From Cardinium endosymbiont of Dermatophagoides farinae (GTDB taxonomy: Bacteria; Bacteroidota; Bacteroidia; Cytophagales; Amoebophilaceae), in contig NZ_VMBH01000001.1 of the NCBI RefSeq assembly GCF_007559345.1, forward strand, positions 1-64,000: a stretch of DNA of 64,000 nucleotides, in the 5' to 3' direction. Positions 1 through 9,718 of this stretch are shown here, one piece after another; within the stretch, counting starts at the first letter, position 1, and each line of letters starts with the position of its first letter. The translations under genes were made by a program, and so were the position numbers. The notes under the pieces are model-generated. The model was not told the origin of the DNA. It did not search any database and worked only from the letters and a program-made list of their open reading frames with translations.

Positions 1-1161
1 CATTTATCTGGACTTACATCAGGGGCTAACTCGGCCAATGATATATCCTTCCATGAGGATTATGCAGAGATGTTGGGCTATACGGAAGAGGATATTGACA
101 ACCTATTTCTTAGCAAGGATAGAATTGTTCATCCAATACTTGAAAGATTGAATAGAAAAAATACTCAGGAAGAAAAGTACACGTTTATTCAATTAAAGCA
201 AGCATTAAAAGATTATTATAATGGTTATTGTTTTACAGCTGATAAAATGGTAAGCGTTTATAATCCAGATTCTATATTAAGATTCTTCTATGCAAAAGAT
301 TTTGAGAATTCCTGGTTTAACTCTGGTAGTCCTACCATCCTATTGCAACAAATGAAGCAAAATATACATCGGTTTAATATGGATTGGGATAAATGTAGTT
401 TCCCAATAGATAAGATCAGGTTTAAACTCGTACATCCTTCTCTTCATGAAATGCCTTTGCTACCCTTGATGTACCAAACTGGATACCTTACAATGGATCT
501 TGACCCATCTCATGTACAGGATAAAAATAACCTGACTTACTATTTAAAGTTTCCTAACCAGGAAGTAAAATCTTCTTTAAAGCTTATATTAGCTGATTTT
601 ATCGTTCAAGCGCACCAGGAAGCAGGAAAGGCATGTAGCGCATCTGTTTTAGATGCTTTAAGAAAAGAGGCATGGGTTTCTTTTCTTAACATCGTGCGAA
701 GCGATTGTTTAGCAAAAGCGGGTTACCGTTTTTTAGATAAAACCGAAAAAAGCTTTCAGGGTACTTTATATGCGTTTCTCAATGGTGCTTTCCATGAAAT
801 GCATCATACAAATGCTAGCGCCGAAAGAGATAGTGCAATAGGCCGTTTGGATATCGTTATGGAAGATCAGTACAATGAAAAAAAAACTGTATATATCTTC
901 GAGCTAAAAGTAGACAAACCAGCCTTAGACGCTCTGGAGCAAATACATAGTAAAGATTATAGCATTCAATATGGAACCTGTCATAAAAAGGTGCTTATAG
1001 GCCTAACATGCGATGCTATAAAGCTCAATATTATTGAGGCAACTATTGAAATACATCAAAAAGATGATAAAAATGACTTTCAACTGATGCCACCTAAAAA
1101 TTTTGCCGTTAATTCCATTGGTTATTTTCAAGAAGTAACATCAAAAGGTATAGAAGCCTAA
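1..1161 (+). CDS. AAA-ATPase-like / PD-(D/E)XK (DUF1703) protein, 5' end outside window
   Basis: The frame is open from base 1 (reading HLSGLTSGANSANDIS...), so the gene starts upstream and only the C-terminal two thirds is seen. It is a close paralogue of the intact gene at 4275-6143 (same GANSANDIS, DYYNGYCF, YNPDSIL and FPNQEVKSSLKL blocks). The visible part covers the end of the AAA-ATPase-like domain and the PD-(D/E)XK nuclease-like domain, whose probable catalytic core is GRLDIVMEDQ followed by YIFELKV. These proteins are expanded in Bacteroidota symbionts; their function is unknown, and a role in DNA transactions or mobile-element biology is inference. The last residues (SKGIEA) and the bases after the stop are shared with the 4275 copy and are the antisense of an IS256-type transposase remnant. 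IS982-like sequence begins 35 bp after the stop. Confidence 0.85.
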   Translation, partial: HLSGLTSGANSANDISFHEDYAEMLGYTEEDIDNLFLSKDRIVHPILERLNRKNTQEEKYTFIQLKQALKDYYNGYCFTADKMVSVYNPDSILRFFYAKDFENSWFNSGSPTILLQQMKQNIHRFNMDWDKCSFPIDKIRFKLVHPSLHEMPLLPLMYQTGYLTMDLDPSHVQDKNNLTYYLKFPNQEVKSSLKLILADFIVQAHQEAGKACSASVLDALRKEAWVSFLNIVRSDCLAKAGYRFLDKTEKSFQGTLYAFLNGAFHEMHHTNASAERDSAIGRLDIVMEDQYNEKKTVYIFELKVDKPALDALEQIHSKDYSIQYGTCHKKVLIGLTCDAIKLNIIEATIEIHQKDDKNDFQLMPPKNFAVNSIGYFQEVTSKGIEA

Positions 1162-1196
1162 TACTTCTTTTTTACCATCTTGATCTATGCCTAATA

Positions 1197-1571
1197 ACCT
1201 GAGTTCGGGATTTAGAGTATTGAAGAAAAATATTAAAAAAAGCCCCTTTGTGTTTTAAATTTGGAAGTAAAGCTATGAACCAAATTAACATTACCAAAGA
1301 AGCCAATTATGAGTTTAGCAAAATTAGTTGAAACATATTACGTTGTAGATGAATTTCTCAAAGAATTCATTCCATATATTGAAAAACGCTTGTTAACCAA
1401 ATCGAAAAGAAAACCCACTAGATCTTGTTCACTGAATTTGAATGAAATAATGACCATTATTATGGCGTTTCATGTATTCGGATTCAGGAATTTTAAGTCC
1501 TATTATATTCATTTACAGCAATTTCATACTCGTGATTTTGGAAACTGGTGAGCTATAAACTGATTTACAAT
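1197..1571 (+). mobile_element. IS982-family insertion sequence remnant (copy 1)
   Basis: The remnant starts at ACCTGAGTTCGGGATT and is shared almost base for base with 9825-10198. It holds the N-terminal 80 codons of a transposase (1309-1551): VETYYVVDEFLKEF, then LNEIMTIIMAFHVFGFRNFKSYYI, which is split here only by naming its parts and is characteristic of IS982-family N-termini. A one-base deletion relative to copy 2 (CTGG for CTTGG near 1548) makes the early stop. Similarity between the copies ends at about 1571, so the catalytic DDE part is absent. It is non-autonomous and dead. It lies directly behind the DUF1703 gene, and the same element bounds the other DUF1703 copy. Confidence 0.7.
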
Positions 1572-1883
1572 ATATGTAATCCAAAACTCACGTTAAATTA
1601 TTTTTTTATAGCGTTTCTGTTGAAACTTCACACCATTATAGTCTACCTACCACAACGGCCTCATACTATAGACCTGTCACAATATCCTAACAGTGCAAAA
1701 TGTTAATGATAGTTAGTAAGACTGTCTCTATTATTGCATAATAGCATTTTTAAGTTTTAAATAGTATTTAAGCAAACAAAAATACATATATTTAAATGGC
1801 ATAGATGTTAGTTTTAAGTTTGATTGCTATAATGTATGCAATTACTTGCTATAATATATGTAATATAGAACTGATTGAAAATT

Positions 1884-3182
1884 ATGATACAAGAAAAAAA
1901 AAGAAGATATATTGCGGTATTTGATATTGATGATGCATTATGCCGAGTGATTGAACAAACAGAAAAGATAGAATTATTAAAAAAGTATAGTCCAGAATGT
2001 CCAATTATTACATACATTCATAATGGGGATAGGTTTAAAGGTGAGTATACACATATTTTCTCACCTTATCTAAACATTTTATTCGAATATTCAATAGAAA
2101 AAGGGGTGCGTATTGCATTTTTTTCTTCTGCTATTAAAGAAAGAAACATATCGGTTATCCCTGAATTACTGATCTCATTTTGGGATGAAGCCCAATATCA
2201 AAAATTAAAGTCAGGCAGACAATTTGATATTTTCTCTCGAGAAGATCTGCGTTATTGTGTAAAAGATTTAAGTGTAGTGATCCAAAAGGATGAATCATTG
2301 TTAGATGCTGTTTTAATAGAAAACGATCCTAGTTACACTGCTTATGATCAGGAGCCATGTATCTATGTTATTGATTTATTTTCATCATATCTAAAGGAAA
2401 GGTGTAAAGAAGAGGAAAACTTTTATCATTTTTCAAAAAATAGTTCGTATTATATTATTGGATTATTTAAAACTCATTTTGAGTACAAAAAATATAAAAA
2501 TTTACCTTTCAGAGTAGGATTAGATCAGATTTTACCAACAGATCGAAAGGAATATTATAGTTTTTTTAAAGAACATCCATTTGCACATAAAATGATGCGT
2601 ATAGGCTTAGAAGAGGTACAAAAAAAAGTGCCTGATGCTATATTATACAAGTCCATAGAGGTTGCAGAACAGTCACCTATTGCTACAGATCAATCAGAAG
2701 TCAAAATTTCTAATGAAACCAAATATGAATCCTTTGTCAGGAATTTGATCATAGGGAATATACCGTTATCCATTCGCTATCTATCAGAGCATTTGTTTGA
2801 AACGTTTGAATGTTCTCAGATCACAGACGAAAAACAGCTAGCAGAATGTTATCAAAGCACGATTTTGAATCTAATAGAAAGCTTGAATGTCATAGATGAT
2901 ATAACCATTGAAAATGGAGCTAAAATCTATGATGTATTCATTACATCTACAAAGAAATCTGAGAATTGGCATAAGCCAATAGCCGTGTTACTATCACTTA
3001 TCTATGAACCTAATGAAAAAGAACTGGAAAACACCGCTAAAATAGCCCTGCAGGATATTCAACCTCAAGTTGATATGAAAACATCATCAGACCGTTATAT
3101 ATCAATAGTAGGTGTAGGGATTGCTTTTTCAACTAATTCTTTGTTAGCTGCGTACACTTTATATAGAGTGTGGAAAGGTTAA
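1884..3182 (+). CDS. HAD-like domain fused to a degenerate PD-(D/E)XK (DUF1703-type) C-terminus
   Basis: I chose the ATG at 1884; an in-frame TTG at 1875 is possible. The N-terminal half looks like a HAD/FCP1-type phosphatase: YIAVFDIDDAL gives the DxD motif I, IAFFSSA motif II, and LIENDPS a late acidic motif. The last ~160 residues align with the C-terminus of the DUF1703 protein at 58612-60384: YESFVRNLIIGN with YESFLDHLITGN, and VGVGIAFSTNSLLAAYTLY with IGCGIAFSGKSVLTAYVTY. The nuclease motif is eroded: the aspartate block survives as YDVFI, but the EFK of the paralogue is replaced by LSL, so nuclease activity is unlikely. There is no signal peptide or membrane segment. It stands alone in the accessory island. 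The fusion reading is inference from motifs; catalytic activity of the HAD half is untested. Confidence 0.6.
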   Translation: MIQEKKRRYIAVFDIDDALCRVIEQTEKIELLKKYSPECPIITYIHNGDRFKGEYTHIFSPYLNILFEYSIEKGVRIAFFSSAIKERNISVIPELLISFWDEAQYQKLKSGRQFDIFSREDLRYCVKDLSVVIQKDESLLDAVLIENDPSYTAYDQEPCIYVIDLFSSYLKERCKEEENFYHFSKNSSYYIIGLFKTHFEYKKYKNLPFRVGLDQILPTDRKEYYSFFKEHPFAHKMMRIGLEEVQKKVPDAILYKSIEVAEQSPIATDQSEVKISNETKYESFVRNLIIGNIPLSIRYLSEHLFETFECSQITDEKQLAECYQSTILNLIESLNVIDDITIENGAKIYDVFITSTKKSENWHKPIAVLLSLIYEPNEKELENTAKIALQDIQPQVDMKTSSDRYISIVGVGIAFSTNSLLAAYTLYRVWKG

Positions 3183-3319
3183 TTTAACAAATATGTACAA
3201 CAGATGGACAAAACTACAGTAATAAATTATGACCCCAAAGGAGATTTTTTCAGATCTTAAGTCTATATTTTTTTAAAAAAATAATAATTTACCCTAATAT
3301 ATTTTTTTAATAAAAAGTT

Positions 3320-3583
3320 ATGTCCAATCACTCAGGAGGTTATCAGTTAAATGATGTATTAATATTATTAGATTCCTATCAATTTTTTGAAACTCTTGAA
3401 AAAGAAAAAATCCTATCTCTTATAAAAGGTATACAGAAAATAGGAGAGGAACATGATTGCAATAATGGAGAAACACTAGATAGTATAGGAAAAAAACTAG
3501 GAATCTGCTACTATTGTATAGAATTTGCAGATCAAATGGATGACTATGGTATTTGTACTAAATGTAATAGACTGAAGAAATAG
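3320..3583 (+). CDS. Small cysteine-rich hypothetical protein
   Basis: An 87-residue protein I do not recognise. The C-terminal 27 residues carry two CxxC pairs (CYYC and CTKC, 17 residues apart), a spacing that could form a zinc ribbon. The N-terminal part is predicted helical (LNDVLILLDSYQFFETLEKEKIL) when read in two halves, with no signal peptide. It stands alone between the HAD fusion and an IS3-type fragment, with about 135 bp of very AT-rich leader. A small regulatory or nucleic-acid-binding protein is possible but is only inference. Confidence 0.5.
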   Translation: MSNHSGGYQLNDVLILLDSYQFFETLEKEKILSLIKGIQKIGEEHDCNNGETLDSIGKKLGICYYCIEFADQMDDYGICTKCNRLKK

Positions 3584-3648
3584 GACAAAAATCTTTTACT
3601 TTATTTTCTGTATGGTTTAGTTTCAAAGTTATAAAATAGAACACTCAG

Positions 3649-4026
3649 ATGGGCAGAAAAAAAATTAGGCATTTTAGTTTGGAAGAAAAGACTAAAATAG
3701 TATTAGCCTTACTACAAGAAGATTTAACGTTAGTTGAGCTATCGTCCAAATATGGCGTCACTAGCAAAACGCTGCAAAATTGGAAACGTCAGTTTTTAGA
3801 GAATGCCTCTATAGCCTTTGATCCATCCAAGGTTGTTAGTGTGTATAAAGAAGAAATTAGTGCACTTAAGCATCAAAATGATGAACTTGCAAAAGCCTTA
3901 GGAAAGACTACAGTTGAGCGAGATTGGGCAGTCGGAAAGCTAAAGAGCTTGGATTCCTTAAGTAGTCGGACTCTGTTTTTGTGTGCGTTCATCCAATGGC
4001 GTCAACTTAAGGAATTGTTTGATTAA
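3649..4026 (+). pseudogene. IS3-family transposase OrfA, truncated
   Basis: The first ~110 residues look like an IS3-type OrfA: an N-terminal helix-turn-helix (FSLEEKTKIVLALL, then LSSKYGVTSKTLQNWKRQF) followed by a coiled-coil leucine-zipper-like stretch ending ERDWAVGKLKSLD, the usual OrfA end. After that the frame runs into unrelated residues (SSRTLFLCAF...). No OrfB with a DDE catalytic core follows; the next 150 bp are unrecognisable and then IS256-type debris begins. The element is therefore dead. Confidence 0.65.
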
Positions 4027-4179
4027 CAGATTCTTCTAAAAACATGATGTCGTTTTGGCTTGTTGACCTTATCCCGGCTATATAATCGTCCGGGTCGTAT
4101 TTTAACTTTAGCCCTTATACAAGCTCTATCGAAGAGTGCTTGAAAGCTTTTAGCCGAACAACGACCAATAAGCACAAAT

Positions 4180-4290
4180 CTTCTTGAAGAAATTTATGAT
4201 CATAAGGTATCAGCTGCTGAAATAAATTCCTGTATACCTTATTAGGCATAGATCAAGATGGTAAAAAAGAAGTATTAGGCTTCTATACCT
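4180..4290 (+). pseudogene. IS256/Mutator-family transposase remnant
   Basis: Two short blocks in neighbouring frames match signatures of IS256-type transposases: LLEEIYDHKVSAAEINS (compare family EIYxxxVSAAEI) and, after a shift and internal deletion, YTLLGIDQDGKKEVLGFYTF (compare family LGINxxGxKDVLGxW). The second block overlaps antisense the last codons of the DUF1703 gene at 4275-6143. The same bases occur behind the stop of the copy at 1-1161 (about 1142-1196), interrupted there by the IS982 end. This is an old insertion carried along when the DUF1703 gene was duplicated. Recognition is by eye only. Confidence 0.55.
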
Positions 4291-6143
4291 TTTGATTCTA
4301 CTTCTTGAAAATACCCCATAGAGTTAATAGCAAAGTTTTTACATGGCGTCACTTGAAAAGTATGTGACTCATCGCGTTGATGTACTTCAATAGCTGCCTC
4401 TGTAATATTGAGTCTTGTAGGATCGTATTTTAGACCTATAAGAACTTTTTTATAACATAAATCATATTGAATGCTATAATCTTTACTATGTATTTGCTCT
4501 AGAGCGTATAAAGGTGGTTTATCTACTTTTAACTCAAAAATATAGATAGTACTTTGATCATTATATTGGTCCTCCATAACGATATCTGTACGCCCTATGC
4601 CACTATCTGTTTCAGCACTGGCCCATGTATCATGGGTGGTATGGAAAGCACCATTCAGAAAGGAATATAAAGCACCCTGAAAGCTCCTTTCTGTTTTATC
4701 CAGAAAACGATAACCTGCTTTGGCCAAACAAGCACTACGAATGATGTTAAGAAAAGAAATCCATGTTTCTTTTCTTAAAGATTCTAAGATAGAAGTACTA
4801 CAAAGCTTTCCTGTTTCTTGTTGTTTTTGAGCGATAAACCTGGATAAGATCAGCTTTAAAGAGGATTGAACTTCTTGATTAGGAAACTTTAAATAATATG
4901 TTCTATTATGCTCATTATCAAGTTTATCTATACATTCATCTTCTAAATGATCTTTGACAGGATCAAGATCCATGGTAAGATAGCCTGTTTGATACATTAA
5001 TGGCAGTAAAGGTATCTCATGGATAGAGAAAGCTAAGTCTTTAAATTCGTTTTTTTTAATTGGGAAACTGTCTTTCTTCCAATTAATATCAAATCTATAG
5101 ATGTTTTTTTGTATCTGTTTTAGTAAGATCGTAGGGTTACCTGAATTAGACCAATAATTACCAAAGTCTTTTTCGTAAAAGAATTTTAGTATAGAATCTG
5201 GGTTATAAACCCCCTGCCTAGCACTTCGAGTAAAATAATACCCATTATAATAGTTTTTTAATTCTTTTTTTAATTGATCAGTTGTATAGTGCTTGTTTTC
5301 CCTATACTCTTTTTTTATATTGTCTATAATTGGGTGAATGTTTTCTGATTTCCCCTTAAAAAATAAGCTATTTATATCCTCTTCCGTGTAGCCCAACATT
5401 TCTGCATAATCCTCATGTAATGATATGTCATTAGCCGAATTAGCCCCTGATGTAAGGCCAGATAAGTGAAATTTAGTTACGCCCGTTACAAAAATAAATT
5501 TACAGTCCTTCTGGCGGCTTTTTAAAACTTTGAAAAATGAACTAAGAACAGAAAGCATTTCTTCATACTGCTCCTTTTCGCAGGAAATGAGTGGACTATC
5601 ATATTCGTCGATTAAGACGATTAGTTGAGATTCATAATTACCACCTAATTGCTGCAGTGCTCTAATCAAGTCACTAAGTGAGTCGTTCACGGTTGGTGAC
5701 CCAATGATAGGTTGTATCTTAGATTTATCTATATCATAATCATCGGCGATGTCGTATAATTTTTTTACTAAACTAGCCTCCAGTGATAAGCCTGTTTTGA
5801 AACTTAACTCAGAAAAGTTCAACCAAATGACCGGATATTTTTTCCACTTATATTTTTTATCTCTATAAATAGCACATGTTTTAAATAATTCTTTATTCCC
5901 TTTTGCTATTTGGTCTATCGTATCTAGGAGTAGAGATTTACCAAACCTACGTGGTCTTATAAAGAAATAGTAAGTTCCCTCATCTTCGAATAGTTTAGAA
6001 ATATAATCAGTTTTATCTGCATAGAATCCAGCCTCTATCATCTGTTTGGCGCTAGATTTTCCAATAGGAATGCGTACACCTCTGGCAGCAATTTCTTGTT
6101 GCTCCTCGTTCCTTAATCCTTTATCTCCTTTTTTAGAATCCAT
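4275..6143 (-). CDS. AAA-ATPase-like / PD-(D/E)XK (DUF1703) protein, intact
   Basis: A 622-residue intact member of the AAA-ATPase-like (PF09820-type) plus PD-(D/E)XK (PF08011-type) family. The N-terminus has RIPIGKSSAKQMIE and YADKTDYISKL, then a Walker A-like RPRRFGKSLLLDTID near residue 67 and Walker B LIVLIDEYDSPL near 180. The C-terminal nuclease-like domain shows GIGRTDIVMEDQ and IYIFELKVDKP, fitting D...ExK. There is no signal peptide. Two RadC-like genes lie directly upstream on the same strand, with 69 bp between this start and the stop of the nearer one. The start MDSKKGDKG is supported by conservation in the broken copy at 7892-9718. The 3' end overlaps antisense IS256 debris. Cellular function is unknown; this is the reference copy for reading the damaged ones. 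Confidence 0.85.
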   Translation of the reverse strand: MDSKKGDKGLRNEEQQEIAARGVRIPIGKSSAKQMIEAGFYADKTDYISKLFEDEGTYYFFIRPRRFGKSLLLDTIDQIAKGNKELFKTCAIYRDKKYKWKKYPVIWLNFSELSFKTGLSLEASLVKKLYDIADDYDIDKSKIQPIIGSPTVNDSLSDLIRALQQLGGNYESQLIVLIDEYDSPLISCEKEQYEEMLSVLSSFFKVLKSRQKDCKFIFVTGVTKFHLSGLTSGANSANDISLHEDYAEMLGYTEEDINSLFFKGKSENIHPIIDNIKKEYRENKHYTTDQLKKELKNYYNGYYFTRSARQGVYNPDSILKFFYEKDFGNYWSNSGNPTILLKQIQKNIYRFDINWKKDSFPIKKNEFKDLAFSIHEIPLLPLMYQTGYLTMDLDPVKDHLEDECIDKLDNEHNRTYYLKFPNQEVQSSLKLILSRFIAQKQQETGKLCSTSILESLRKETWISFLNIIRSACLAKAGYRFLDKTERSFQGALYSFLNGAFHTTHDTWASAETDSGIGRTDIVMEDQYNDQSTIYIFELKVDKPPLYALEQIHSKDYSIQYDLCYKKVLIGLKYDPTRLNITEAAIEVHQRDESHTFQVTPCKNFAINSMGYFQEVESKGIEA

Positions 6144-6212
6144 ATTCTATTACTTTTATTTAGAGGTATATAATCGTGTTACCAACTGCAAGGTAGATAG
6201 TTTTTATAGAAT

Positions 6213-6887
6213 TTAATCGACCTGTTTTAGCTGCTCTACTTGTTTAAGAGATAAACCAGTAATACGTACAATCTTTTCTACGGTATCTCCTTCTTGTAGC
6301 ATTGCTTTGGCGATTGCTATACTTTTCTGCTTTTCCCCCTGTTTTTCCCCTTGGTTAAATATTATGACATTGTTTTCTTTTTGCAGGTCTATTATGTTCT
6401 GGAGTTGGGTAATTTGTTCCATAAGGACTGCTTCTGCCTCTGGATTAAGTAAATATTTTGTACTGTATTGTAATTCTTCCATTATATACTGATCCTTAAG
6501 TCTATAATAATGATTCGTTTTACCGCTCTTACCTTCTAAGATAAGATGGTCGATCACTTGTATACCCATTATCTCTCCTATACGTATAACATTTGAGGCA
6601 CCTAAACAACCACTAGGATGATTGTGAATTAGAATAAGGCTGACTGCTTTTTTTTGATAAGGTATATAAAATATATCCTTTAGAGGAACCAATACTCTGT
6701 AGGAGGAACCTATACCCAGGAATTCTATATTGACTATTATTTTTTTTATGTCCAGTGCAATCGTCCAGAAATGTTCTTTGGTGAGATCTATTTCCTTATC
6801 ACGCGTTATAATATGTTGCATTACTCTATGGGCCTCATAAGAGTTATGAATAGCAATCTTATTCTGATTTCGTAGGCGAATAATCAT
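6213..6887 (-). CDS. RadC/JAB-like protein with Rpn-type C-terminal tail (copy 1)
   Basis: A 224-residue protein whose central part matches the RadC JAB/MPN domain: FWTIALDIKK, NIEFLGIGS (the upstream glutamate) and LILIHNHPSG, then VIDHLIL. The loop after HNHPSG is eight residues shorter than in the neighbour and lacks the SxxD aspartate that completes the JAMM metal site, so metalloprotease-type activity is doubtful. The last ~35 residues (IAKAMLQEGDTVEKIV, then ITGLSLKQVEQL) match the tail found on Rpn/PD-(D/E)XK recombination-promoting proteins. The classical RadC N-terminal helix-hairpin-helix is missing. It lies 38 bp behind the paralogue at 6926-7579 in a probable two-gene unit. The C-terminal bases were carried along with the DUF1703 duplication (about 9780-9822). 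Confidence 0.65.
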   Translation of the reverse strand: MIIRLRNQNKIAIHNSYEAHRVMQHIITRDKEIDLTKEHFWTIALDIKKIIVNIEFLGIGSSYRVLVPLKDIFYIPYQKKAVSLILIHNHPSGCLGASNVIRIGEIMGIQVIDHLILEGKSGKTNHYYRLKDQYIMEELQYSTKYLLNPEAEAVLMEQITQLQNIIDLQKENNVIIFNQGEKQGEKQKSIAIAKAMLQEGDTVEKIVRITGLSLKQVEQLKQVD

Positions 6888-6925
6888 AATCGTTAAGATA
6901 TAACTTCAATAATAATCAATAAGCA

Positions 6926-7579
6926 TTATACAAGTCTATTGATCTGATCCGGAGATAAACCCGTTGTTTTAGAAACTTTCTCTAGATCATATCCCTCTTT
7001 AAGCATAGCTTTAGCTATTTCTAACTTTCCTTCTATTTTACCAATATTTTTTCCCGATTGCTCAGCAGAGGCCATGTTTTTAGCCATATCGCTTATCTCT
7101 TTTTTAAGTCTTTTTTCCATCTCATGGCTAGGGATATACTTACAACTTTTATATATCTGATCCATTAATCCATGATCCTTGAAATCATAAAAACTATTTT
7201 CTGTAATAATGAGATGATCTAATAGTTTAATACCAACTATCGCTGCTGCTTGGTGTAAACGGTCTGTAACATCTATATCCTCTTCTGAAGGGGTTAAATC
7301 GCCTGTTGGGCAGTTATGAATCAGGACAATACCAAAAGCTTTCTTTTGTAAAGGTATACTCAATATGTCTGCCGGTTCATGCACTACTGTAGCATAATTC
7401 CCCATTCCACAAAGTTCAAGATTTAAAATACTTGCTCCTTTATCTAAAGCAGCCACCCATAAGTTTGCCATACTGAGATCTGGCTTATCTGGTTGTGATA
7501 ACAATGTAGACATCAAACCAAAAAGATCATAAGCATCCACTGGAGGTTTGACGGTTCCTTTCTTTTTTTTAACTGACAT
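6926..7579 (-). CDS. RadC/JAB-like protein with Rpn-type C-terminal tail (copy 2)
   Basis: A 217-residue paralogue of the next gene. It keeps the RadC fold signature (LWVAALDKGASILNLELCG, then IVLIHNCPTGDLTPSEEDID, and LLDHLIIT) including the final aspartate. The second histidine of HxHP is a cysteine here (HNCP), so the canonical JAMM zinc site is altered in a different way from the neighbour. The C-terminal tail IAKAMLKEGYDLEKVS, TTGLSPDQINRL is the same Rpn-type helical module. There is no helix-hairpin-helix domain and no signal peptide. It may be the first gene of a small leftward unit with the other RadC-like gene. Function is unknown. Confidence 0.65.
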   Translation of the reverse strand: MSVKKKKGTVKPPVDAYDLFGLMSTLLSQPDKPDLSMANLWVAALDKGASILNLELCGMGNYATVVHEPADILSIPLQKKAFGIVLIHNCPTGDLTPSEEDIDVTDRLHQAAAIVGIKLLDHLIITENSFYDFKDHGLMDQIYKSCKYIPSHEMEKRLKKEISDMAKNMASAEQSGKNIGKIEGKLEIAKAMLKEGYDLEKVSKTTGLSPDQINRLV

Positions 7580-7666
7580 AATGGTAAAGAAGTAAGATAA
7601 GTATGCTAATATGAGATATAACTCAACTAATTTTTCTATATTTTAGTTATTTAATCAAATAAATAA

Positions 7667-7798
7667 TTATTCAGTTAAATAACTAATTCTGTCTGCTACG
7701 TATCGAAAAACTTCTTCACATTTTTTAGTTAATCCAATATAACGTGTTTCCGTAATCGATCTACCCATCTTAATGATGTCTATCCAGGATCTATGCTT
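7667..7798 (-). pseudogene. Unassigned coding remnant
   Basis: A 43-codon open stretch without a start codon reads KHRSWIDIIKMGRSITETRY, then IGLTKKCEEVFRYVADRI and a stop. Amino-acid composition looks coding, and it lies between two accessory genes. Immediately upstream in another frame is FYVSRFGTIEQLKISEA. I do not recognise the family; it may be the tail of a decayed gene. Confidence 0.25.
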
Positions 7799-7891
7799 CA
7801 CTGATTTTCAATTGTTCAATCGTACCAAAACGAGACACATAAAACCAGAAACTCATTGTTTTTAGTATATCAGACAATATGTACACCCTTT

Positions 7892-9718
7892 CTATCCTAC
7901 TTCTTGAAAATAACCAGTAGCATTAACAGCAAAGTTTTTAGGTGGCATCACTTGAAAGGCATGTTGCTTATCACGTTGGTGTACTTCAATAGCTGCTTCT
8001 GCAATATTGAGCTTTACAGGATCATATTTTAGGCCTATAAACACTTTCTTATGGCATAAGTCATATTGAATGCTATAATCTTTACTATGTATTTGCTCCA
8101 GGGCATATAAGGCTGGCTTATCTACCTTTAATTCAAAAATATAGACGGCGCTTTGATCATTATATTGGCCCTCCATAACGATATCTGTACGCCCTATGCC
8201 ACTATCTGTTTCAGCACTGGCCCATGTACCATGGGTGGTATGGAAAGCACCATTCAGAAAGGAATATAAAGCACCCTGAAAGCTCCTTTCTGTTTTATCC
8301 AGAAAACGATAACCTGCTTTAGCCAGACAAGCACTACGAATGATGTTAAGAAAGAAATCCATGTTTCTTTTCTTAAAGATTCTAAGATAGAAGTACTACA
8401 AATCTTTCCTATTTCTTGTTGTTTTTGAGCGATAAACCTGGATAAGGTAAGTTTTAAAGAGGATTGTACTTCCTGATTCGGAAACTTTAAATAATAGTCC
8501 GTTGGATTTTTATCTTCTCGTGTGTCATCTTGAAATCCATTAGGATCTAGCGTAAGATAACCCGTTTGGTACATTAAAGGGAATAAGGCTATTTCGTTAA
8601 GAGCGTTTGCCAGGTTTTCAAAGTCTAGCTGATTGATGGAAAAGCTAGAGTTATCCCAATGGATCGTAAATCTATCGATATTATTTTTGATTTGTTGTAG
8701 TAAGATAGCAGGATTACCAGAGTTGGACCAATAGTTACCAAATGATTTATCTCTAAAGAATTTTAATATAGAGTCTGGATTATAAACGCTTACCATTTTA
8801 TCAGCTATAAAGCAATAACCATTGTAATAATCCTTTAATGCTTACTTTAGTTGGCTAAATGTGTATTTTTCTTCCTGGATCTTCTTCCTGTTAAGTTTTT
8901 CAAGTACGGGATTAACAATTATATCCTTGCTAAGAAATAGGATATCTATATCTTCTTCCGTATAGCCCAACATCTCTGCATAGTCCTCATGCAAGGATAT
9001 ATCATTGGCAGAATTCGCCCCTGATGTAAGTCCAGATAAATGAAATTTAGTTACGCCTGTTACAAAAATAAATTTACAATCCTTCTGACTGCCTTTTAAA
9101 ACTTTAAAAAACGAACTGAGAACAGAAAGTATCTCTTCATAATGATCTTTTTCACAAGAAATGAGTGGACTATCATATTCATCGATTAATACAATTGGTT
9201 GAGATGCATAATTACTACCTAATTTTTGCAATGCTCTAATCAAGTCACTCAGTGTGTTGTTGACGGTTGGCAACCCAATGATAGGTTACATTTTAGATTT
9301 ATCTATATCATAATCATCGGCGATGTCGTATAATTTTTTTACTAAACTAGCCTCCAGTGATGAGCCTGTTTTAGCACTTAACTTTGAGAAATTCAACCAA
9401 ATAATCGGATATTTTTTCCATTTATAGGTTTTATGCTTATAAATATTACAACCTTTAAATAATTCTTTATTCCCTTTTACTATTTGGTCTATGGTATCTA
9501 GGAGCAGAGATTTTCCAAACCTACGTGGTCTTATAAAGAAGTAGTAAGTTCCCTCATCTTCGAATAGTTTAGAAATATAATCAGTTTTATCTGCATAGAA
9601 TCTAGCCTCTATCATCTGTTTGGCGCTAGATTTTCCAATAGGAATGCGTACACCTCTGGCAGCAGTTTCTTGTTGCTCCTCGTTCCTTAATCCTTTTATC
9701 TCCTTTTTTAGAATCCAT
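7892..9718 (-). pseudogene. DUF1703 AAA-ATPase-like / PD-(D/E)XK gene, broken copy
   Basis: This is colinear with the intact gene at 4275-6143 over its full length and highly similar in bases, but carries at least four disabling changes. One extra A near 9690 shifts the frame just after the start. A TAA replaces the CAA of KSKIQP near 9287. A second TAA replaces CAA in QLKQALK near 8839. One A is missing near 8353, in AAGAAAG where the intact copy has AAGAAAAG. Walker A (RPRRFGKSLLLDT), Walker B (IVLIDEYDSPL) and nuclease blocks (GIGRTDIVME, YIFELKV) all survive in pieces. Upstream (about 9780-9822) lies a copy of the tail of the RadC-like gene, so the duplicated segment included that neighbour. 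IS982 sequence starts at 9825. Confidence 0.8.

Noticed and set aside
4026-4180. Complete IS3 OrfB behind the OrfA fragment
   Set aside because: I could not find a DDE-containing frame on either strand; only unrecognisable sequence and IS256-type debris follow.
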